From an uncultured Lachnospiraceae bacterium (GTDB lineage Bacteria > Bacillota > Clostridia > Lachnospirales > Lachnospiraceae): DNA of 29,655 nt. The notes below the pieces were generated by a model that was not told the DNA's origin, did not search any database, and worked only from the letters and a program-made list of their open reading frames with translations. This document shows positions 16,082 through 21,757 of this stretch, one piece after another (the stretch's first letter is position 1; each line of letters begins with the position of its first letter). The stretch is taken from contig CAKRNW010000014.1 in the NCBI GenBank assembly GCA_934371505.1, positions 1-29,655 of the forward strand, in the 5' to 3' direction. The position numbers and the translations under genes were made by a program.

Positions 16082-16164
16082 TGCCGGTGGTGGGACTTGA
16101 ACCCACACGATGTTGCCATCAACAGATTTTGAGTCTGCCTCGTCTGCCATTCCGACACGCCGGC
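16082..16164 (-). tRNA. tRNA-Leu, anticodon CAA
   Basis: Read on the - strand this is an 83-nt class II tRNA: acceptor GCCGGCG at the 5' end, T arm GTGGG-TTCAAGT-CCCAC, a long variable arm (around TGATGGCAACATC) and the anticodon loop CTCAAAA, giving CAA for the UUG codon. The discriminator is A, and CCA is not encoded. The acceptor stem has one C-A mismatch at 6:67. It faces the MATE gene and is divergent from the T-box leader. Confidence 0.93.
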
Positions 16165-16186
16165 GTATAGCTTGCTAACAGAACCT

Positions 16187-16215
16187 AGTATATAATAACT
16201 TTTAGGTTCTGTCCA
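16187..16215 (-). promoter_or_regulatory. Promoter of tRNA-Leu, inside an inverted repeat
   Basis: TGGACA (16215-16210) and TATACT (16192-16187) on the - strand have 17-base spacing; the start would be about 16 bases before the tRNA. A nine-base inverted repeat, CAGAACCTA (16179-16187) and TAGGTTCTG (16203-16211), overlaps the edges of both boxes. It could be an operator or a chance palindrome. Confidence 0.65.
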
Positions 16216-16251
16216 GCAAAATTTTTGGTGATTTGTGTATAAAATTTCTAC

Positions 16252-16280
16252 TTGAAATTTTTATATGGGGGGATTACAAT
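16252..16280 (+). promoter_or_regulatory. Promoter of the T-box / trpD operon
   Basis: TTGAAA (16252-16257) and TACAAT (16275-16280) are separated by 17 bases. The predicted start near 16287 matches the beginning of the T-box leader. It is divergent from the tRNA-Leu promoter, 36 bases away. Confidence 0.75.
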
Positions 16281-16286
16281 ACATAG

Positions 16287-16575
16287 TAACTGAATATTGA
16301 GCCAAAACCAATGATGTGGAGATAACAGTTAATGTGCACGCACAGAGAATCCGGGCAGGTGAGAGCCGGGTGGAACGCAGTTTACTAAATGGACCACGGA
16401 GGGCGCAGAGGAAAGGGGTAATGCTCCAGTATGCTGCGACGTCAGGCACACGTTAGTTGTCCGGGATATGTTCGTATCTTAAAAGAGCACGATTAGGTCG
16501 TGAAGCAAGGTGGCACCGCGGGTAATAGATTTCACTCGTCCTTGACAAAACTTTATTTTGTCAGGGGCGTTTTTT
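16287..16575 (+). promoter_or_regulatory. Tryptophan T-box leader RNA with terminator
   Basis: The T-box consensus is at 16507-16522 (AAGGTGGCACCGCGG), with the stem I GGTGAGAGCCGG...TGGAACG region near 16361-16376. The specifier is probably TGG (16390-16392) in ACTAAATGGACC, the Trp codon followed by a purine. The TGGC bulge (16511-16514) should pair with the tRNA 3' end, and its final C fits the G discriminator of tRNA-Trp, which supports the assignment independently. The terminator is 16537-16550 with 16556-16569 plus six T residues. The competing antiterminator pairs CAAGG (16506-16510) with CCTTG (16540-16544). Uncharged tRNA-Trp should favour read-through into trpD. Confidence 0.95.
16537..16575 (+). 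terminator. Regulated terminator of the Trp T-box
   Basis: A 14-bp stem with G-T pairs, a CTTTA loop and six T residues. Its left arm overlaps the antiterminator strand. The right-arm segment CAGGGGC (16562-16568) is also complementary to GCCCCTG (16592-16598), just downstream, giving read-through transcripts a further alternative fold before the trpD ribosome binding site. Confidence 0.92.
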
Positions 16576-16622
16576 CATATAGAGAATAGTAGCCCCTGAG
16601 TCGAAAAACAAGGAGGATTGCT

Positions 16623-17636
16623 ATGATCAAAGAAGCTATTATGAAACTCAGCCAGAAGCAGGACATCGGTTACGAGATGGCAAAGGCGGTTATGGACGAA
16701 ATCATGAGCGGTGAAGCGAGCGATGTACAGAAAAGCGCCTATCTGACTGCACTTGCCATGAAGGGCGAGACCATTGAGGAAATCACGGGATCAGCAGAAG
16801 AAATGCGTAATCACTGTACACGGCTGTTACATGAAATGGATGTACTGGAAATCGTGGGAACCGGTGGAGACGGAGCAAATTCCTTTAATATTTCCACCAC
16901 AGCTTCTATTGTGATTGCTGCAGACGGAGTACCGGTAGCGAAACACGGAAACCGTGCCGCAAGTTCTAAATCAGGAGCAGCTGATTGCCTGGAAGCATTA
17001 GGAGTGAACATAGACCTGGCACCGGCACAGAGCACAGAGCTTTTATACAAAATCGGAATCTGTTTCCTGTTTGCCCAGAAGTATCATACAGCAATGCGTT
17101 TTGTGGGACCGGTCCGGAAAGAACTTGGTATCCGTACAATTTTTAATATTCTGGGGCCCTTGGCAAATCCGGCAGGAGCAACCATGCAGGTCATGGGAGT
17201 TTATGAGGCGGAACTGGTAGAACCGTTGGCAAGAGTCCTGGCAAACCTGGGAGTTAAGAGCGCCATGGTGGTATATGGCATGGACAAACTGGATGAGATT
17301 TCCATGAGCGCAGATACGAAAGTATGTGAAGTGTGCAATGGGACTTACACGAACTACGTGATCAGACCGGAAGATTTCGGATTTACCAGATGTACGAAAG
17401 AGGAACTGGTAGGAGGAACTCCGGCAGAAAATGCAGCGATCACCTTAGCAATCTTAAAAGGTGAAGATCGTGGTCCGAAACGACAGGCAGTGGTAATGAA
17501 TGCAGGAGCTGGTCTGTATGTAGCAGAGAAAGCCTCTTCTCTGGAGGAAGGTGTCCGCAGGGCAGAGGCACTTATTGACAGTGGCAGGGCATATGCGAAA
17601 TTAAAGGAATTTATTCAATATTCAAATCAATCATAA
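16623..17636 (+). CDS. trpD: Anthranilate phosphoribosyltransferase TrpD
   Basis: TrpD transfers the phosphoribosyl group of PRPP to anthranilate, the second step of tryptophan synthesis. The PRPP-binding loop GTGGDG is residues 79-84, followed by NISTTAS and KHGNRAASSKSGAAD, both family signatures. The 337-residue length is normal and there is no fused glutaminase. AGGAGG at 16611-16616 is six bases before the ATG. The gene lies directly behind the Trp T-box, so its expression should rise when tRNA-Trp is uncharged. The other trp biosynthesis genes are not in this window; here trpD is followed by an iron transporter and trpS. Confidence 0.97.
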   Translation: MIKEAIMKLSQKQDIGYEMAKAVMDEIMSGEASDVQKSAYLTALAMKGETIEEITGSAEEMRNHCTRLLHEMDVLEIVGTGGDGANSFNISTTASIVIAADGVPVAKHGNRAASSKSGAADCLEALGVNIDLAPAQSTELLYKIGICFLFAQKYHTAMRFVGPVRKELGIRTIFNILGPLANPAGATMQVMGVYEAELVEPLARVLANLGVKSAMVVYGMDKLDEISMSADTKVCEVCNGTYTNYVIRPEDFGFTRCTKEELVGGTPAENAAITLAILKGEDRGPKRQAVVMNAGAGLYVAEKASSLEEGVRRAEALIDSGRAYAKLKEFIQYSNQS

Positions 17637-17649
17637 GAAGAGAAAAACG

Positions 17650-19998
17650 ATGACTTTAAAAGACTTACCGATTGGAAAAACAGCAACAGTAACCGTAGTG
17701 GGAGGCGAAGGAGAACTGCGCCAGCACTTTCTGGATATGGGCATTATCCCATGGGGAACGGTGACCATGGTGAAATATGCACCCATGGGTGACCCGGTGG
17801 AAGTGCGGGTACATAGCTATGAGTTGACTCTTCGTCTGGCGGATGCGGAAAAAATTGAAATTCAGAATATCCGGGACCCTGAAAAGGAGGAGACAGTACC
17901 CAGGAAAAGTGCAAAACAGACGGAACATCTGGGCTTGGGAGAAGGTGGTATTTATCATGATAAAGAGCATGAAAATCCCCTGCCGGACAGTGAACTGCTT
18001 ACCTTTGCCCTGGCAGGAAACCAGAACTGTGGGAAGACCACGCTGTTCAATCAGCTGACAGGTTCTAATCAGCACGTGGGTAACTTCCCGGGAGTGACGG
18101 TAGATCGCAAGGACGGAGCAATTCGTGGTTACAAAAATACATTGGTGACAGACCTGCCTGGTATTTACTCCATGTCCCCCTATTCCAGCGAAGAGGTGGT
18201 GACCAGACAGTTTGTGTTAGATCAGCATCCCAAGGGTATCATCGATATTGTAGATGCCACCAACATTGAAAGAAATCTCTATTTGACCATGCAGCTAATG
18301 GAACTGGACATTCCCATGGTACTGGCATTAAATATGATGGATGAAGTACGTGGAAATGGTGGTTCCATTCGAATCAATGAGATGGAAAATATGCTGGGAA
18401 TTCCGGTAGTGCCAATTTCCGCAGCAAAAAATGAAGGAATTGATGAGCTGGTGGATCATGCGATTCACGTGGCGAAGTACCAGGAGCCTCCTGCAAGACA
18501 GGATTTTTGTGATGCAGAGGATCACGGAGGAGCGGTTCACCGGTGTCTGCACAGCATTATGCATTTAATTGAGGATCATGCGCACAAGGCAGAAATTCCC
18601 CTTCGTTTTGCAGCAGCAAAGCTGGCAGAGGGGGACACCATGATTCTGGATCGCCTGAATCTGGACGATAATGAGAAGGAAGCCCTGGAGCATATCATCT
18701 GCCAGATGGAAAAAGAACGAGGGCTGGATCGGGCAGCTGCCATTGCAGATATGCGATACCAATTTATCACAAAGGTATGTCGGGAGACGGTGGTGAAACC
18801 AAAGGAAAGCAAGGAACACATCCGCAGTGAAAAAATTGACCGGATCCTTACGGGAAAGTATACGGCAATTCCCTCCTTTGTTGTGATTATGGCATTGGTA
18901 TTTTTCCTGACCTTCAATGTAATCGGTGCCTTCTTATCCAATCTTCTGGAAAAAGGAATTGAAGCATTTACAGGATTGGTGGATCAGATGTTATCGACAG
19001 CTCATGTCAATGGAGTGCTGCATTCTCTGATTATCGATGGTATTTTTAATGGTGTAGGCAGTGTGCTCAGCTTTCTGCCCATCATTGTGACTCTGTTTTT
19101 CTTCCTGTCCTTGCTGGAGGACAGTGGTTACATGGCGCGTATCGCTTTTGTGATGGATAAATTGCTGCGTCGCATCGGTTTGTCAGGGCGAAGCATTGTG
19201 CCCATGTTGATTGGCTTTGGATGCAGTGTGCCGGGTGTTATGGCCAGCAGAACGCTTCCCTCAGAGCGGGATCGTAAGATGACCATTATGCTGACCCCCT
19301 ATATGAGCTGTTCTGCGAAACTTCCGATCTATGCCTTTTTTACAGCAGCGTTTTTCCCGGAGCATCGGGCGTTGGTGATGGTAGGACTGTATTTTACCGG
19401 AATTCTGATAGGTATTTTAGTGGCATGTCTGATGCGGGGAACTCTGTTTAAAGGAGAAGCTGTACCCTTTGTTATGGAACTGCCCAATTATCGTCTCCCT
19501 GGGGTCAAAAATGTAGGTCAGCTTCTCTGGGAGAAAGCCAAGGATTTCTTACAAAAGGCATTTACGATTATTTTTGTGGCAACCATTGTAATCTGGTTTT
19601 TACAGACCTTTGATTCCCATTTAAATATTGTGACGGATTCCCAAAACAGTATTTTAGCAGTAATTTCCAGTTTCATAGCACCTGTTTTCAAACCTCTCGG
19701 ATTTGGAGACTGGCGGATTTCCACCGCATTGATTACCGGATTTATGGCAAAGGAAAGCGTAGTCAGCACATTGACGATACTGTTCGGAAGTACACAGGCT
19801 CTTCAAACAGTACTGACTCCCCTGACTGCTCTTGCACTGCTGGTATTCTGTCTGCTGTATACACCCTGCGTGGCTGCAATCGCCTCTGTAAAGAGGGAAC
19901 TGGGAGCAAAGTGGGCTCTTGGAGTTGTGGTCAGTCAATGTGTGATTGCGTGGATTATGGCATTGCTGGTACATTTGGTTGGCAGCTTGTTTATCTAG
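17650..19998 (+). CDS. feoB: Fused FeoA-FeoB ferrous iron transporter
   Basis: An N-terminal FeoA (SH3-like) domain (about residues 1-75) is fused to FeoB. The FeoB G domain has its P-loop GNQNCGKTT at residues 123-131 (more usually GNPNSGKTT), then GNFPGVTVDRK, the G3 motif DLPGIYSM and the G4 motif NMMD. A GTPase-linked helical domain and a membrane part (about 410-782) with two Gate motifs, including GFGCSVPGVMASR, follow. It imports Fe2+ across the inner membrane. The 782-residue length fits the fusion. The ATG is 13 bases after trpD with a modest AAGAAGAG site and no promoter or terminator between, so it is probably read from the T-box promoter. Confidence 0.95.
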   Translation: MTLKDLPIGKTATVTVVGGEGELRQHFLDMGIIPWGTVTMVKYAPMGDPVEVRVHSYELTLRLADAEKIEIQNIRDPEKEETVPRKSAKQTEHLGLGEGGIYHDKEHENPLPDSELLTFALAGNQNCGKTTLFNQLTGSNQHVGNFPGVTVDRKDGAIRGYKNTLVTDLPGIYSMSPYSSEEVVTRQFVLDQHPKGIIDIVDATNIERNLYLTMQLMELDIPMVLALNMMDEVRGNGGSIRINEMENMLGIPVVPISAAKNEGIDELVDHAIHVAKYQEPPARQDFCDAEDHGGAVHRCLHSIMHLIEDHAHKAEIPLRFAAAKLAEGDTMILDRLNLDDNEKEALEHIICQMEKERGLDRAAAIADMRYQFITKVCRETVVKPKESKEHIRSEKIDRILTGKYTAIPSFVVIMALVFFLTFNVIGAFLSNLLEKGIEAFTGLVDQMLSTAHVNGVLHSLIIDGIFNGVGSVLSFLPIIVTLFFFLSLLEDSGYMARIAFVMDKLLRRIGLSGRSIVPMLIGFGCSVPGVMASRTLPSERDRKMTIMLTPYMSCSAKLPIYAFFTAAFFPEHRALVMVGLYFTGILIGILVACLMRGTLFKGEAVPFVMELPNYRLPGVKNVGQLLWEKAKDFLQKAFTIIFVATIVIWFLQTFDSHLNIVTDSQNSILAVISSFIAPVFKPLGFGDWRISTALITGFMAKESVVSTLTILFGSTQALQTVLTPLTALALLVFCLLYTPCVAAIASVKRELGAKWALGVVVSQCVIAWIMALLVHLVGSLFI

Positions 19999-20044
19999 AA
20001 ATTTCATATTAAAATCGAAATAGAAGAAAGGATTTAGGGTTCAA

Positions 20045-21130
20045 ATGAGCAAAATTATCTTGACGGGTGACCGTCCCACAGGAAGATTACATGTAGGACA
20101 TTATGTAGGATCTTTAAAACGACGTGTGGAATTACAGAATTCCGGTGAGTATGACAAGGTTTTTATTATGATTGCAGATGCACAGGCTCTGACAGATAAC
20201 ATTGAAAATCCGGAGAAAGTGCGGCAGAATATTCTGGAGGTAGCCCTGGACTATCTGTCCGTAGGTCTAGACCCCACCAAAACCACCTTGTTTATCCAGT
20301 CTCAGATTCCAGAACTGACGGAGCTGACTTTTTATTATATGGATCTGGTAACCGTAGCGCGATTACAGCGTAACCCTACTGTAAAAAATGAGATTATTAT
20401 GAGAAACTTCGAGGCGAGTATTCCGGTCGGATTCTTTACTTACCCGATCAGTCAGGCAGCAGACATTACCGCCTTTAAAGCGACCACAGTACCGGTAGGG
20501 GAGGACCAGCTTCCCATGATTGAGCAGACCCGTGAAATTGTGCGGAAATTTAATTCTGTCTATGAGGAAGTGCTGGTAGAGCCGGATGCACTGCTTCCCG
20601 ACAACAAAGCATGCCTGAGACTGCCGGGTACAGACGGAAAAGCCAAAATGAGCAAGTCTCTTGGTAACTGCATTTATCTTGCCGATAGTGCAGATGATGT
20701 GAAGAAAAAGATTATGAGCATGTATACAGATCCGGAGCATTTACAGGTCAGCGATCCGGGACATTTGGAGGGAAATACGGTATTTACCTACCTGGATGCT
20801 TTCTGCAGACTGGATCATTTTGAAAGATACCTGCCGGAGTATGCAAATCTGGGTGAATTGAAAGCTCATTACCAGAGGGGCGGTCTGGGAGATGTGAAAG
20901 TGAAAAAATTCCTGAATAACATTGTCCAGGAAGAGTTAGAGCCCATCAGACAGAGACGTAAGGAATATGAAAAGGATATTCCTGAGGTTTATCAGATTCT
21001 GAAAAGGGGTAGTGAGGCGGCCAGAGAAGTTGCAGCACAGACCTTAAATGAAGTCAAGAGTGCGATGAAGATCAATTATTTCGAAGATCGTGAGCTGATT
21101 CGTATTCAAAGTGAGAAGTACGGACAGTAA
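20045..21130 (+). CDS. trpS: Tryptophanyl-tRNA synthetase
   Basis: TrpS charges tRNA-Trp. The class I signatures are GDRPTGRLHVGHYVGS (from residue 7, the HIGH region) and KMSKS at 201-205. At 361 residues it belongs to the slightly longer bacterial type. GAAAGG lies about 15 bases before the ATG, with AGGG closer. The 46-base gap after feoAB holds no hairpin terminator and no clear promoter. trpS is a classic T-box target in Firmicutes, so its place at the end of this unit suggests that the leader at 16287 controls trpD, feoAB and trpS together. Confidence 0.96.
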   Translation: MSKIILTGDRPTGRLHVGHYVGSLKRRVELQNSGEYDKVFIMIADAQALTDNIENPEKVRQNILEVALDYLSVGLDPTKTTLFIQSQIPELTELTFYYMDLVTVARLQRNPTVKNEIIMRNFEASIPVGFFTYPISQAADITAFKATTVPVGEDQLPMIEQTREIVRKFNSVYEEVLVEPDALLPDNKACLRLPGTDGKAKMSKSLGNCIYLADSADDVKKKIMSMYTDPEHLQVSDPGHLEGNTVFTYLDAFCRLDHFERYLPEYANLGELKAHYQRGGLGDVKVKKFLNNIVQEELEPIRQRRKEYEKDIPEVYQILKRGSEAAREVAAQTLNEVKSAMKINYFEDRELIRIQSEKYGQ

Positions 21131-21169
21131 TAAATCCTGAAGAAAACGGTGTCATTGGCGCAAGGAAAG

Positions 21170-21197
21170 AAAACGGAGGCATATTTGTCTCCGTTTT
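21170..21197 (+). terminator. Terminator-like hairpin after trpS
   Basis: AAAACGGAG (21170-21178) pairs perfectly with CTCCGTTTT (21189-21197) around a ten-base loop, 40 bases after the trpS stop. The T run is four bases in the stem with more T residues shortly after; symmetric A and T flanks could make it bidirectional. Confidence 0.7.
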
Positions 21198-21265
21198 GTG
21201 ATATTTTTCATACCTGTCCAGATGCATATAGATGGGAACCTTATGTAGAAAATAGAATAAAAATA

Positions 21266-21274
21266 TGCTATGAT
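21266..21274 (+). promoter_or_regulatory. Extended -10 promoter for the candidate RNA
   Basis: TGCTATGAT (21266-21274) is an extended -10 element. A weak -35 (TAGAAA) lies 17 bases upstream. Transcription would start at about 21280, at the edge of the structured segment and about 150 bases before the next gene. Confidence 0.5.
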
Positions 21275-21276
21275 AA

Positions 21277-21370
21277 GTTCTGTTTGGATAACAGGGTAAG
21301 GAGGAAATCCACGCCATAACCATTGCTTGATGATAATCCCTTTGAAAAAAGTTAGAACCTTACCCGGAAC
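21277..21370 (+). ncRNA. Candidate small structured RNA or leader
   Basis: GGGTAAGG (21294-21301) is perfectly complementary to CCTTACCC (21358-21365). Outside it, GTTC (21277-21280) can pair with GAAC (21367-21370), and TGTT-TGGAT-AACA (21281-21293) forms a small hairpin, giving a possible three-way junction. The segment begins beside an extended -10 promoter and lacks a plausible coding frame. I do not recognise it as 6S RNA, SRP RNA, RNase P RNA, tmRNA or a known riboswitch class; GAGGAAATCC only superficially resembles RNase P RNA. It could be an independent small RNA or a leader, although the following gene seems to have its own promoter. Confidence 0.35.
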
Positions 21371-21381
21371 GACTCGCTGAA

Positions 21382-21411
21382 TTGCAAAAGGAATGTCAGA
21401 TATGATATACT
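21382..21411 (+). promoter_or_regulatory. Promoter of the zf-HC2 / polA operon
   Basis: TTGCAA (21382-21387) and TATACT (21406-21411) are separated by 18 bases. The predicted start near 21418 leaves a leader of about 16 bases containing GAAAGGA. Confidence 0.65.
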
Positions 21412-21433
21412 GAATCGGTGAAAGGATGGACAT

Positions 21434-21757
21434 TTGATGGATTGCAAACAGGTCACAAGATTTATTCCTGCATTTATCGAAGAAGACATGGCAGTACGGG
21501 ATCTGGAACCCTTTCTGGTGCATATTGATCAGTGCCCGGAATGCCGGGAGGAACTGACGATACAGATTCTGGTTGCTGAGGGATTAACGCGCCTGGAAAG
21601 TGGCGATGACTTTGATATTAAACAGGAAATGGAAAGGAAAGTACAGCGGGCAAAGAGGAAGATTAAATGGCATAAAGACATGGAATTTCTGGCATTTGCC
21701 ATTGGTTTCGTTGTGTTGTGTATTGTTATTCTGCTGCTGATCTGGCTGGTATTATAA
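21434..21757 (+). CDS. zf-HC2 zinc-finger membrane protein, anti-sigma-like
   Basis: This 107-residue protein has an N-terminal zinc-finger motif, H29-x3-C33-x2-C36 (HIDQCPEC), typical of ZAS anti-sigma factors and the Pfam zf-HC2 family. Charged helices follow, and one C-terminal membrane helix (about 83-106) leaves no extracellular domain. Anti-sigma factors of this type hold a sigma factor at the membrane, but no sigma factor gene is adjacent and no sensor domain follows, so its partner is unknown. GAAAGGA precedes the ATG. Its stop codon directly abuts the polA ATG, implying translational coupling and an operon with polA, coaE and the following genes. Confidence 0.8.
   Translation: MMDCKQVTRFIPAFIEEDMAVRDLEPFLVHIDQCPECREELTIQILVAEGLTRLESGDDFDIKQEMERKVQRAKRKIKWHKDMEFLAFAIGFVVLCIVILLLIWLVL

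Larger units (their letters stand above)
21131..21433 (+). other. Intergenic region between trpS and the zinc-finger gene
   Basis: This 303-base gap contains, in order, a terminator-like hairpin (21170-21197), an AT-rich tract with an extended -10 element (21266-21274), a segment with strong RNA pairing potential (21277-21370), and a second promoter (21382-21411) directly ahead of the next gene. A - strand open frame crosses it but shows no ribosome binding site or family features. Confidence 0.7.

Noticed and set aside
16261..16449. Small - strand open frame within the T-box leader
   Set aside because: The region is fully explained by the T-box RNA, and the frame has no ribosome binding site.
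21301..21310. GAGGAAATCC as part of RNase P RNA
   Set aside because: The P4-forming second half and the other conserved regions of RNase P RNA are absent, and the segment is far too short.
21152..21523. 123-residue - strand open frame over the candidate RNA
   Set aside because: Composition is Phe- and Ile-rich with no recognisable domain or good start site; it overlaps the promoter and start of the zinc-finger gene.
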